From assembly GCA_021157645.1 (NCBI GenBank), contig JAGGWC010000086.1, positions 1-10,677 on the forward strand: 10,677 bases of DNA, read 5' to 3'. This DNA is from Candidatus Cloacimonadota bacterium. GTDB lineage: Bacteria; Cloacimonadota; Cloacimonadia; Cloacimonadales; TCS61. How positions within the stretch are numbered: position 1 is the stretch's first letter; each line of letters begins with the position of its first letter. The translations under genes and the position numbers were made by a program. Below are positions 1 through 8,277 of the stretch, piece after piece. A model generated the notes under the pieces. That model was not told the origin of the DNA and made no database searches. It was given only the letters and a program-made list of their open reading frames with translations.

Positions 1-3000
1 ATTTTTACATATTTTTCGTAACGTTCTTTTGCATATTTTTCGAATCCACTACGGAAACCTTCTACTTTATCAGGGAATGTTCTTTCCAGAGATGCATAAC
101 GTCTTTCACCTTCAAGAAAATCTCTAATCGGCAGTTTAGGTTTTCTGGAATCCAATACGAATGGATTCTTTCCTTCTTTTTTCAAATCAGGATTGAATCT
201 ATAAAGAAGCCAGTAGCCAGTATCAACAGCTTTTTTTTCCTCTAACATTGTTTGTGACATTGGGAATCCGTGATTGATACAAGGAGCATAAGCCAATATT
301 ATTGATGGTCCATTATAAGCCTCAGCTTCACGAATTGCTTTAAGTGCTTGATTCTTATTTGCACCTAACGCTATCGAAGCAACATAAACATATCCATAAC
401 TCATCAGCATCAAACCAAGATCTTTTTTAACTGTCTCCTTTCCTGCCTCTGCAAATTTTGCTACAGCACCAAGTGGAGTAGCTTTGGAAGCTTGACCTCC
501 AGTATTAGAATAAACTTCTGTATCAACAACTAGGATATTTACATTTCTTCCAGAAGCCATTACATGATCTACACCACCATAACCAATATCATAAGCCCAG
601 CCATCACCACCAAAAGACCAAACAGATTTATCAACAAAGTAATTTTTAAGTTCAACAATCTTTCTGATGATTCCTTCATTTTCTCCTGATACTTTTTTCA
701 AAACTTCAGGAAGGATATTCTGAATTCGAGTTGAATTCTCAATTGCAGCATTATCTTTTTCGTTCCATAATTCAAGTGATTTTCTCAACACAATTTCGAG
801 TTTACTATCTGTCCCATTGGTAAGAAGTTTCTCTACATTAAAACGAAGTTGTTTTCTATTAGAATCTACCGCCAGTCTCATTCCAAAGCCATATTCGGCA
901 TTATCTTCAAAAAGACTGTTCGCCCAAGCTGGCCCATGACCGTCTTTGTTTTTGCAATATGGGATAGTTGGGAAAGTTCCACCCCAAATGGATGAACAAC
1001 CAGTTGCGTTGGCAATGATCATTCTATTTCCAACAAGCTGTGTAATGAGTTTAACATACGGGGTTTCACCACAACCTGCACAAGCACCGGAGAATTCCAA
1101 AAGAGGCTGTTTGAATTGACTTCCTTTTACTGTTGTCTCCAAATTTGAACCCATCACATCGTTTGGAAGTGATTCAAAGAAATCTACGTTTTCTTTTTCA
1201 CCAAGAGCACGTTCTTCTTCGATCGGTCTCATTTCCAGAGCTTGTTTTGGACATTCATTCACACATACGACACATCCCTGACAATCCTCGATATAAACCT
1301 GAATCTTAAATTGATATTCTTCTTTATCTTTCCCCATTGCGGTAAGAGTATTAAAACTTTCAGGTGCTCCTTTCATATCTTCATTCTTGATAAGTTTAGG
1401 TCGGATTGCGGCATGTGGGCAGACAATAGAACACTGATTACACTGAATACAAAGGTCTGCATCCCAATGTGGAACGAACGGAGAAACACCACGTTTTTCA
1501 AGTTTTGTAGTACCGGAAGGAACAAAACCATCTAACGGCATATCAGAAACAGGAATACTGTCTCCCTTCTCTCTCATTATTTTTTCGATAACATTCTTTG
1601 TGAAGTCATCTGCGTCATCAGGTACTAGTTTTTTCATTTTTGTATGATTTATTGGAATTGCATCGGGAACGGGAATTTCTATCAATGCCTCGTTTGTTTT
1701 ATCAACAGCTGCCCAATTCATTTCAACTACATTTTTCCCTTTCTTAATGAATGTTTTCTCAATAGCTTTCTTGATCATTTTGATAGCTTCTTCTCTGTCC
1801 AACACACCAGAGATAAGGAAAAAAGCAGTCTGCATAACAGTATTAATTCTACCACCAAGACCAACATCGTTAGCTATTTTCAAAGCATTTATATTATAAA
1901 GTTTTATATTCTTTTCAATTATCGTTTTTTGCATACCTTCTGTCAGGTTCTCAAAAACTTCTTCAGTATTCCAATGTGAATTAAGCAGGAACACTCCACC
2001 ATCCTCAATACCTTCAAGAATATCGTAACGTCCGATGAATGCGGGATTGTGCAATCCTATGAAATTCGCATGTTCAATCAGATATTCAGATTGAATCGGG
2101 CTTTTTCCAAAACGAAGATGTGAACGAGTAATTCCACCTGATTTTTTAGAATCGTATTGGAAATAACCTTGAGCATACATATCAGTATTATCACCAATTA
2201 TCTTGATTGAATTTTTATTTGCTCCCACTGTTCCATCTGATCCCAATCCCCAAAATTTACAACTAATTCCACCTTCTGGCATTGTGTTGAGTTGTGGTCC
2301 AATTTTAAGTGATTTATGAGTTACATCATCATTAATACCAACAGTGAAACCATGTGTTGCTTCTCCATCGAGATGATCGTAAACGGCTTTAACCATTGAA
2401 GGTGTAAACTCTTTTGAAGAGAGACCATAACGTCCACCAAGAATTGTGATATCCTTTTTATCTTTAAGTGCTGCAACAGTATCTAAATATAGTGGATCAC
2501 CAATTGCACCAGGTTCTTTTGTTCTATCCAAAACCGCTATTTTCTTAACAGTATCAGGTATGGCATCAATAAAAGCTTTAACAGAGAAGGGGCGGTAAAG
2601 ACGAACTTTAATAAGCCCGAGTTTTTCACCTTTGGCATTAAGATAATTAATTGTTTCTTCAATTGTTTCTACACCGCTGCCCATAGCAATAATTATCTTT
2701 TTTGCATCTGGAGCACCAACATAATCAAAGAGATGATACTGTCTTCCAATAACTTTCGCTAATTTATCCATGTATTCTTGCACTATCTCAGGAGCTACAT
2801 CATAATATTTATTAGAAGTTTCACGACATTGAAAAAACACATCCGGATTTTGAGCACCAACTTTTACCATTGGTCTTTCAGGATTCATGGATCTACTTCT
2901 GAATTTTTCAACATATTCCATATCTATCATTTCACGCATTGTATCATAATCTATAATTTCGATCTTTTGGATCTCGTGAGAATTCCTGAATCCATCAAAG

Positions 3001-3512
3001 AAATTCAGGAAAGGAATACTGGCTTTCAAGGTAGAAAGATGTGAAACAATTCCCAGATCCATGATCTCTTGAATTGAACTGGTAGCCATTAAAGCAAAAC
3101 CGGTATTTCTGGCAGACATTACATCTGAATGATCTCCAAATATCGAAAGTGAATGAGTAGCAAGTGTTCTTGCTGTAACGTGAAAAACCGTGGGTAACAT
3201 TTCACCAGCAATTTTATGCATATTCGGGAGCATGAGCATTAAACCTTGTGAAGCAGTAAATGTGGTTGTGAATGCACCAGCAGAAAGTGCACCATGAACA
3301 GCTCCAGCTGCACCAGCTTCAGATTGCATTTCAATTACATCAACAGTTTGACCAAATACATTTTTCCGTTCATTCGATGCCCAGGCATCTGCATATTCAC
3401 CCATTGTAGATGACGGTGTGATCGGGTAAATTGCGGCAACTTCACTAAAAGCATAAGCTACATGTGCTGCGGCAAAATTACCATCTAAAGTTACTTTTTT
3501 AAATTTTTTCAT
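1..3512 (-). CDS. nifJ: Pyruvate:ferredoxin (flavodoxin) oxidoreductase, 3' end cut by the window edge
   Basis: Oxidatively decarboxylates pyruvate with CoA to acetyl-CoA and CO2, passing electrons to ferredoxin or flavodoxin in the cytoplasm. The frame is open for 1170 codons from an ATG at 3512 to the window edge, so only a few C-terminal residues should be missing. Domains are in the usual single-chain order. The substrate-binding YPITPSS motif is at residues 29-35. A ferredoxin domain has two CxxCxxCxxxCP motifs (Cys688/691/694/698 and Cys744/747/750/754). The thiamine-diphosphate domain has the proximal-cluster cysteines 811, 814, 839 and 1078, a GDG motif near 967 and SNTGGQ around Asn1003. 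These positions nearly coincide with those known for the Desulfovibrio africanus enzyme, so all three [4Fe-4S] clusters and the TPP site look intact. The start is supported by GAGGAG about 6 nt upstream. A TTGACT lies in the 101-bp upstream gap without a convincing -10 partner. Another 2-oxoacid substrate is possible but less likely. Confidence 0.96.
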   Translation of the reverse strand, partial: MKKFKKVTLDGNFAAAHVAYAFSEVAAIYPITPSSTMGEYADAWASNERKNVFGQTVDVIEMQSEAGAAGAVHGALSAGAFTTTFTASQGLMLMLPNMHKIAGEMLPTVFHVTARTLATHSLSIFGDHSDVMSARNTGFALMATSSIQEIMDLGIVSHLSTLKASIPFLNFFDGFRNSHEIQKIEIIDYDTMREMIDMEYVEKFRSRSMNPERPMVKVGAQNPDVFFQCRETSNKYYDVAPEIVQEYMDKLAKVIGRQYHLFDYVGAPDAKKIIIAMGSGVETIEETINYLNAKGEKLGLIKVRLYRPFSVKAFIDAIPDTVKKIAVLDRTKEPGAIGDPLYLDTVAALKDKKDITILGGRYGLSSKEFTPSMVKAVYDHLDGEATHGFTVGINDDVTHKSLKIGPQLNTMPEGGISCKFWGLGSDGTVGANKNSIKIIGDNTDMYAQGYFQYDSKKSGGITRSHLRFGKSPIQSEYLIEHANFIGLHNPAFIGRYDILEGIEDGGVFLLNSHWNTEEVFENLTEGMQKTIIEKNIKLYNINALKIANDVGLGGRINTVMQTAFFLISGVLDREEAIKMIKKAIEKTFIKKGKNVVEMNWAAVDKTNEALIEIPVPDAIPINHTKMKKLVPDDADDFTKNVIEKIMREKGDSIPVSDMPLDGFVPSGTTKLEKRGVSPFVPHWDADLCIQCNQCSIVCPHAAIRPKLIKNEDMKGAPESFNTLTAMGKDKEEYQFKIQVYIEDCQGCVVCVNECPKQALEMRPIEEERALGEKENVDFFESLPNDVMGSNLETTVKGSQFKQPLLEFSGACAGCGETPYVKLITQLVGNRMIIANATGCSSIWGGTFPTIPYCKNKDGHGPAWANSLFEDNAEYGFGMRLAVDSNRKQLRFNVEKLLTNGTDSKLEIVLRKSLELWNEKDNAAIENSTRIQNILPEVLKKVSGENEGIIRKIVELKNYFVDKSVWSFGGDGWAYDIGYGGVDHVMASGRNVNILVVDTEVYSNTGGQASKATPLGAVAKFAEAGKETVKKDLGLMLMSYGYVYVASIALGANKNQALKAIREAEAYNGPSIILAYAPCINHGFPMSQTMLEEKKAVDTGYWLLYRFNPDLKKEGKNPFVLDSRKPKLPIRDFLEGERRYASLERTFPDKVEGFRSGFEKYAKERYEKYVK

Positions 3513-3613
3513 TTTAGCTCCTCTATTCATTATATTTTCAATTACTTTATATATTTTTTACAGAAAATTTATATGCCATTTATGAGTCAATATATTATAT
3601 GTTTTCCACATTG

Positions 3614-4591
3614 TTAATCATTATTTTCAGGTTGAATGTACTGTTCTTCAATTTCCAAAACAGGTTTGAAATATCTAAATTGGTCTTTAATAGTATTACT
3701 TTCACAGATTATCTTTTTAATACGTTCAATTTCTTTTTGTATTTGGAATCTTCCTACTTCATCACTAATAATAAAAAGCTCATCTAACATAAACCAACTT
3801 ATAAGGTATTGTTCTTGATGTTCATAGATATCAGCTAATCCTGCAAGAATCTCCTTACGGTTTATATTTTCGGGGAAATCTAAATAAAGTCTGATAAGCG
3901 ATGCCTTTGCGTCTTCATAATATTCGAGCGAAATATTAGCAATATAATCTAAGAAAAGCAATTTCTCAATATGTAAAGAATCATCAAGGGCAATAAGAGG
4001 TTTAAGAATATTCAAAGCTTTCTTATATTCCTTTTGGAATATGTTATTTGTGATTATTTTCATTTGTAAATTGCAACTTTCAGATCCATCATTTTCCAGA
4101 AGAATGGTTCTATAAACATCATTTGCTTCACCATAAAGTTGATTGTTTTCATATAATCGTGCAAGTATATTAAGAAAACCAATATGTTTTTGAGTATTCT
4201 GCGCACCGGCGACAGCAGCAGATACAATATCAAATGATGATAAGGGGGAAACATGAAAAATTGCATTTTCAAAAATTGCTAAACGCTCATCAATTATTTG
4301 TTCTTCAGTAGAATATAAAATTGCTTTGGCAAAAAATTCTGATGCCTGCAGCCAGTCTTCCTTTTCTTTATATATATAAGCTTTAAAATAATAAAGAGAG
4401 TCCTTTCCTGTTGCCTCTTCAAGTGTTTTATCAATATATTCAAGTGCATTGTCATATTCTATTTTATCTATATAAAATTTTATCAGGTTTATGTTATATT
4501 TTAAATCATTAATATTAGATTCATTTTCACTCTGCGCATATAAATTAATATAGAGGGAAATAACAATTAATATTAAAGTAATTGCTTTCAT
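3614..4591 (-). CDS. Exported TPR-like repeat protein of unknown function
   Basis: I do not recognise a named family. The 325-residue product begins with a short signal peptide: a lysine, a hydrophobic run at about residues 4-18, then LYAQS as a plausible signal peptidase I site. There is no lipobox cysteine, so a periplasmic or secreted location is inferred. The rest is almost all helical, with helix-turn-helix units resembling tetratricopeptide repeats at roughly residues 29-61, 65-97, 137-168, 175-207, 212-242 and 246-278. The recurring alanines and aromatics (for example the KEDWLQASEFFAKA segment) suggest a protein-binding scaffold, with no catalytic motif. The ATG at 4591 follows an in-frame TAA directly, so no earlier start is possible. 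AAGGAG lies 15 nt upstream, which is unusually far. A consensus TTGACA lies at 4650-4655 in the 72-bp gap. It sits between the activator and PFOR genes, but nothing ties its function to either. Confidence 0.85.
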   Translation of the reverse strand: MKAITLILIVISLYINLYAQSENESNINDLKYNINLIKFYIDKIEYDNALEYIDKTLEEATGKDSLYYFKAYIYKEKEDWLQASEFFAKAILYSTEEQIIDERLAIFENAIFHVSPLSSFDIVSAAVAGAQNTQKHIGFLNILARLYENNQLYGEANDVYRTILLENDGSESCNLQMKIITNNIFQKEYKKALNILKPLIALDDSLHIEKLLFLDYIANISLEYYEDAKASLIRLYLDFPENINRKEILAGLADIYEHQEQYLISWFMLDELFIISDEVGRFQIQKEIERIKKIICESNTIKDQFRYFKPVLEIEEQYIQPENND

Positions 4592-4663
4592 TTTAGTTTA
4601 TTTAAACTCCTTAAATAAATGTGATTAGCAAATTTATTAATGATCTTAGTGTCAAGATGTAAT

Positions 4664-5440
4664 TCATTTTACAATATTCTCTTTTGCAAATATTGCAGCA
4701 CCAAGTGCACCAGTAATAAACGAATTTTCGGGCACAATTACTTCTGCTCCAACAACCTCGGAAATTGCTATCTGCATCCCAGTATTTTTTGCTACACCAC
4801 CCGTAAAAACAATTGGTTTTTGCCAATGAAGTTGAGAAACAAGATTTTTGGTTCTTTTTGCAATAGATCGGTGTACAGCATTGATAATATTTGGCTTTTT
4901 ATAACCTTCAGCAATAAGACCTATTATTTCTGATTCAGCAAAAACTACACAGGTGCTATTTATATCTAATTTTTTAGTTGATAATTGTGATATATCACCT
5001 AATTTATCAATTGTTGTTTCAAGCGTTGTGGCAGTTACTTCTAAAAATTTACCCGTTCCAGCAGCACACCTATCATTCATCACAAAATCTTTTACATGAC
5101 CTTTTTCATCGATTATGATAATTTTAGAATCCTGCCCTCCGATGTCAATTATTGTCCTGGCATCAGAGAAAAAGTAATTGACGCCTCTGGCATGACAGCT
5201 AATCTCAGAAATACGTTTATCGGAAAATGGAACAATATTCCTGCCATAGCCCGTAGAGTATATATTTGTGATATCAGATATGGAAAGAGAAGTTTCCCCC
5301 AGTGCATTATTTAATAAAGTTTCCGCTACTTTTTTTGGATTTACTCCTGTATCTGTCACGTTTGAATAAATTATTTTATTATCATCCAAAACAACGATCT
5401 TTGACATTCTCGAACCAAGATCGATTCCAATTGTTATCAT
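4664..5440 (-). CDS. 2-hydroxyacyl-CoA dehydratase activator (BadF/BadG/BcrA/BcrD ATPase family, HgdC-like)
   Basis: ATPase of the acetate/sugar kinase-Hsc70-actin fold that couples ATP hydrolysis to injection of one low-potential electron into a partner dehydratase or reductase. The 258-residue length matches single-domain activators such as HgdC. Visible motifs are the phosphate-1 loop IGIDLGSRMSK at residues 4-14, IDIGGQDSK at 98-106 (phosphate 2), CAAGTGKFLE from Cys125, CVVFAESEIIG from Cys164, and the adenosine-type FTGGVAKN near residue 213. The two cysteines are 39 residues apart, as in HgdC (Cys127/Cys166), where one from each subunit holds the [4Fe-4S] cluster bridging the homodimer. 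AAAGGA stands about 6 nt before the ATG. No dehydratase subunit genes (HgdA/HgdB type) are in the window, so the partner is unknown: it may be encoded elsewhere or be a double-cubane-cluster protein. The activator could draw electrons from ferredoxin reduced by the nearby PFOR; that link is inference. Confidence 0.93.
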   Translation of the reverse strand: MITIGIDLGSRMSKIVVLDDNKIIYSNVTDTGVNPKKVAETLLNNALGETSLSISDITNIYSTGYGRNIVPFSDKRISEISCHARGVNYFFSDARTIIDIGGQDSKIIIIDEKGHVKDFVMNDRCAAGTGKFLEVTATTLETTIDKLGDISQLSTKKLDINSTCVVFAESEIIGLIAEGYKKPNIINAVHRSIAKRTKNLVSQLHWQKPIVFTGGVAKNTGMQIAISEVVGAEVIVPENSFITGALGAAIFAKENIVK

Positions 5441-5464
5441 TTTGTTTCCTTTCTTTAATAAATT

Positions 5465-5491
5465 TTTATACTATAAACAATTTTCTGTCAT
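5465..5491 (-). promoter_or_regulatory. Possible promoter of the activator gene
   Basis: Read on the minus strand, ATGACA (5486-5491) is followed after 15 bp by TATAAA (5465-5470), ending 24 bp before the activator ATG. The spacer is short for a sigma-70 type site and the region is very AT-rich, so chance matches are expected. It overlaps a small dyad, CAATT/AATTG, around ATGACAGA that could be an operator. Confidence 0.25.
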
Positions 5492-5523
5492 AATTGATTT
5501 TCATTTATATAATCTCTCTTGAT

Positions 5524-5553
5524 CTTCCCTTCCAAATGGGAATTATGGGGAAT
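5524..5553 (+). repeat. Degenerate copy of the CCCCTCC/AAGGAGG intergenic repeat
   Basis: In the gap between the M16 peptidase and the activator, CCCTTCCAAATGGGAATTA followed by GGGG resembles the left repeat at 9167-9203, sharing the order CCC, TCCA, AA, GG, GAATTA and GGGG with small indels. It includes a 5-bp stem, TTCCC/GGGAA, at 5525-5542. It lies just past the stop codon of the M16 gene in the direction of transcription, where it might act as a weak transcript end, but no T-run follows on the minus strand. Confidence 0.45.
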
Positions 5554-5608
5554 AGAAAATCAAATATTTAGATTCAAACTTTTAATTAACATTCGATTTA
5601 ATTATTCA

Positions 5609-8131
5609 TTAAATCATGATGTGAATGAACTGATCTTCTTCTTTGAAATATTCAGATGCAAGATCATGCAACATTTTTACATTTACCTTATCCAAACGTT
5701 CATCTCTTTTCAAATAATAAGAGTATCCCAAACCTAAGGATTCCAAAACAGAAAGTGTTTGCGCCAGATTCAGCACACTCTCTTGTTCCATAACTCTTTG
5801 ACCTCTGATGAAATTTTTTGTAGTTTTAAGCTCCTTTGGTGTTATACCATTAGTTGTTATATTTTTTAAAACATCTCGTATGACTTTGACTGCTTCATCT
5901 TTATCCGCTTTATCAACTACCGCTGAAGCTACCCAGAATCCAATAGTTCTCACTGAGCTAAAACCGAAATCAACACTATAGGCGAGTCCTCGTTTCTCAC
6001 GGAGTTCTGTAAAAAGGATCGAATCATTTTCACCACCAATGATCTGTGAGAGGACATGAAATGCTGTGTTCTTAATTTTATCATTTGAATTGCAGGCAAA
6101 TCCACCAATATTGATAATTGCTTGATCTTTCCCTTTTTTGGTTAATTTATATTTTACTTTGGAGGAATTAATTATTGCTTTCTGTATGGATCTGGAATAA
6201 TTATTTTTCTTAAAGACAAAGTTTGTTTCACATGTTCTTAACGCTTCATCAAAATTAAAATCACCAACAATAACAAGTGACATATTTTCCGGCTGGTAAT
6301 GCATACCATACCATTCTTTTACCTGCTTTAAAGTTATATTTTGAATTGATGTTTTTGAACCGGAACGACTATTAAGATTACTCTTTTTCCCAAAGATCAG
6401 TTCCTTAAATAAAAGTGAAGAACTATGTTGTGGATAATCTTTTATTCTATCTAAATTACTTTTTATGGTTGCTCTAATATTGTTGAAATGTTCCATTGGA
6501 AATGTAGGATGGAGTACAACATCAGAAAGTAACTCCAAACTGGCAGGAAGCATTTCTTTAAAACACTTTACATTAATATTAGTTGTCTCATTTTGTGAAT
6601 TAATACCAAAATTGATACCATTTGAGATACAGTGATTTAGAAACTGCTGGTAATTACGTTTATTGTTACCGTAAAGTAACAAAGCAGATGTAAGATAATT
6701 TATTCCAAAATTTTTCTTAGTCTCATTCAATTGGGAAACTTCGTACGAGAGTGAAATTCCAACGGTAGGTTTTCCGGTTACCTTTTTCAACAGAATCTTA
6801 ATTCCATTATCTAAACGAGTCTCAAAAAATGTTTTCTCGATAATTTTATTAGATTTATATTTTTTTTTAAGCAATTTATCAAGTATATCCTCATTTACTC
6901 TACCTTTACCGGTGCAATAAATATAAAGGTGTTCTTTACTAAAATATTTTCTTATTATTTTTTTTATATCATTACTTATAATATTTCTGATCATTTCAGG
7001 ATATTCAAAGAATTTTTTATAATTAGAAAGAATCTCTTCGTTTCCCAAACTAGATGCGAGTGATTCCATATATTCAAATGTATAGCGATAAAAATAGGAC
7101 AATTCTTTTTTATTATCTTCTAATTCTATATCACTCAATCCATGCAGAAAAAACTGTTCAAGTTCTTCCAAAAATATTTTACTTATCTCCGTCAAATCGG
7201 CTTTCTGTTTAGGCATAATTACTATTACAGATGCGCCATCATTTATACCGCTGAGAGAATGCACGTGCACGTTATCAATGAGTTTTTCCTGTGTAAATAA
7301 TCTTTTATATAATCTTGAATTCTTACCTATTGCAAATGCTTTGGTAGCGAGTGAAAGTGCATAAGAATCAGGATCGGTCTCTGCAAGATCAGGAATAACA
7401 AAAGCAAGAATATTGCTCGATATATCTTTTGGTATATATTTTATTTTATGCTTTGTTGGAAAGTGATTGCTCACCCTGACTCGATCTTTCAAATTTGAAG
7501 GTTTCCACTTCCCAAAATACTTTTCAATCACGTTATCAAATTCATTTCCATTAATGTCACCCGATGCCACTAAGAAACAGTTATTTGGAACATAATATTT
7601 TTTATAAAAATTGCGAAGTGAATCGGGATCTGCTTTTTTTAAGGAGTGCAAATTTCCAATAATTGGTTTTTTGTACGGATTTTTTGTAAAATAGTCAGCT
7701 GCAATATCTTCTATAAAAGAATCTTCAGGTTCATTCTTAAATTGTTTTAGTTCCTCAATAACTACCTTTTTCTCTGAAACAAAATCTTCATTAGAAAAAT
7801 TTGCATTAATTGCAAGTTCGGATAGTATTTCAATTCCCTCTTCTATAAATTTAGAGGGAAGGGAGATATAAAAACAGGTAGAATCAAACTCTGTATACGC
7901 ATTCAAAGATCCACCAAGATTTGTAACCTTATTCATTATTGCATTTTCAGCAAATGATTTTGTAGACTTAAATACAAGATGTTCTGTAAGGTGAGAAAAT
8001 CCTGTTTCTGCTCTATCTTCCCATGCTGAGCCAATTCGAATGTAAAGTTGAATACAAACCAGTGGATTTGAATTATCTCTGGCTGTGATAATTTTAAACT
8101 TATTTTTTAAGATCTTCGATGTTACTTTCAT
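5609..8131 (-). CDS. Two-domain M16 (insulinase/pitrilysin clan) zinc metallopeptidase
   Basis: Zinc peptidase of the M16 family, probably degrading peptides or small unfolded proteins in a closed chamber. The 840 residues form two homologous halves of about 420 residues. The first half has the inverted zinc motif HLTEH at residues 47-51 (ligands His47 and His51, catalytic base Glu50) and the third ligand Glu127 in VVIEELKQ. The second half begins near residue 430 (FFETRLDNGIKILL). It has GINYLTSALL where the zinc motif would be, so it is catalytically silent, but it carries the substrate-positioning Arg711/Tyr718 pair in LREKRGLAYSV. This split of roles is normal for fused M16 enzymes and means the second half is not degenerate. 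No signal peptide or membrane segment is visible, so a cytoplasmic location is inferred. The ATG at 8131 has AAGGA 5 nt upstream. A gap of 168 bp precedes the activator gene. Subfamily and substrate cannot be assigned from the sequence. Confidence 0.93.
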   Translation of the reverse strand: MKVTSKILKNKFKIITARDNSNPLVCIQLYIRIGSAWEDRAETGFSHLTEHLVFKSTKSFAENAIMNKVTNLGGSLNAYTEFDSTCFYISLPSKFIEEGIEILSELAINANFSNEDFVSEKKVVIEELKQFKNEPEDSFIEDIAADYFTKNPYKKPIIGNLHSLKKADPDSLRNFYKKYYVPNNCFLVASGDINGNEFDNVIEKYFGKWKPSNLKDRVRVSNHFPTKHKIKYIPKDISSNILAFVIPDLAETDPDSYALSLATKAFAIGKNSRLYKRLFTQEKLIDNVHVHSLSGINDGASVIVIMPKQKADLTEISKIFLEELEQFFLHGLSDIELEDNKKELSYFYRYTFEYMESLASSLGNEEILSNYKKFFEYPEMIRNIISNDIKKIIRKYFSKEHLYIYCTGKGRVNEDILDKLLKKKYKSNKIIEKTFFETRLDNGIKILLKKVTGKPTVGISLSYEVSQLNETKKNFGINYLTSALLLYGNNKRNYQQFLNHCISNGINFGINSQNETTNINVKCFKEMLPASLELLSDVVLHPTFPMEHFNNIRATIKSNLDRIKDYPQHSSSLLFKELIFGKKSNLNSRSGSKTSIQNITLKQVKEWYGMHYQPENMSLVIVGDFNFDEALRTCETNFVFKKNNYSRSIQKAIINSSKVKYKLTKKGKDQAIINIGGFACNSNDKIKNTAFHVLSQIIGGENDSILFTELREKRGLAYSVDFGFSSVRTIGFWVASAVVDKADKDEAVKVIRDVLKNITTNGITPKELKTTKNFIRGQRVMEQESVLNLAQTLSVLESLGLGYSYYLKRDERLDKVNVKMLHDLASEYFKEEDQFIHIMI

Positions 8132-8147
8132 TTATTTCCTTTTTTTT

Positions 8148-8176
8148 CACCGCTAAGAACGCAAAGACGCTAAGAA
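8148..8176 (+). repeat. Left arm of an inverted repeat pair built from CGCnAAG units
   Basis: Starting CACCGCTAAGAACG, this 29-base segment holds three tandem units of the form CGC(T/A)AAGA(A). It lies directly upstream of the M16 ribosome binding site. A related three-unit segment in the opposite orientation is at 8244-8277. From general experience, CGCAAAG-type arrays of this sort are common between genes of environmental bacteria; no search was done. Confidence 0.7.
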
Positions 8177-8226
8177 TACAAACCAATCAAGACTTGCCCA
8201 TGTCTAAGATCATGTGCTAAATTGGA

Positions 8227-8245
8227 GAAAAACATTTCGTTTTTC
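8227..8245 (-). other. AT-rich hairpin just after the folE2 stop codon
   Basis: On the minus strand GAAAAAC, a 5-base loop GAAAT and GTTTTTC form a perfect 7-bp stem beginning 4 nt after the folE2 TAA. The stem is weak, with only two G-C pairs, and is followed by TCCAATTT rather than a T-run, so a terminator role is only possible. It abuts the repeat arm at 8244-8277. Confidence 0.4.
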
Positions 8246-8277
8246 GTCTTAGTGCTTCTTCGTGAACTTTGCGGCTG
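8244..8277 (-). repeat. Right arm of the CGCnAAG inverted repeat, overlapping the folE2 3' end
   Basis: Read on the minus strand this is CAGCCGCAAAGTTCACGAAG continuing AAGCACTAAGACGA: three units of a C(G/A)CnAAG pattern related to the arm at 8148-8176. Because it lies inside the folE2 reading frame, its TAA at 8249-8251 is the stop codon and it encodes the nine final residues SAAKFTKKH. Confidence 0.7.

Noticed and set aside
1242..3044. Several plus-strand open frames of 88-111 codons opposite PFOR
   Set aside because: They are antisense to a fully conserved PFOR frame, and their compositions (rich in F, I, N, C, H) are those of reverse-complemented AT-rich coding sequence.
3513..3613. Promoter for PFOR at the TTGACT motif
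   Set aside because: No acceptable -10 hexamer occurs 16-18 bp downstream, and in such AT-rich sequence a single hexamer is weak evidence.
4060..4826. Minus-strand frames of about 70 codons overlapping the TPR-like and activator genes
   Set aside because: They are in other frames of well-supported genes and have no recognisable motifs or start signals.
5609..6870. Second half of the M16 peptidase as a decayed domain because it lacks the zinc motif
   Set aside because: Loss of the zinc motif in one half is normal for fused M16 enzymes, and the Arg711/Tyr718 pair needed from this half is present.
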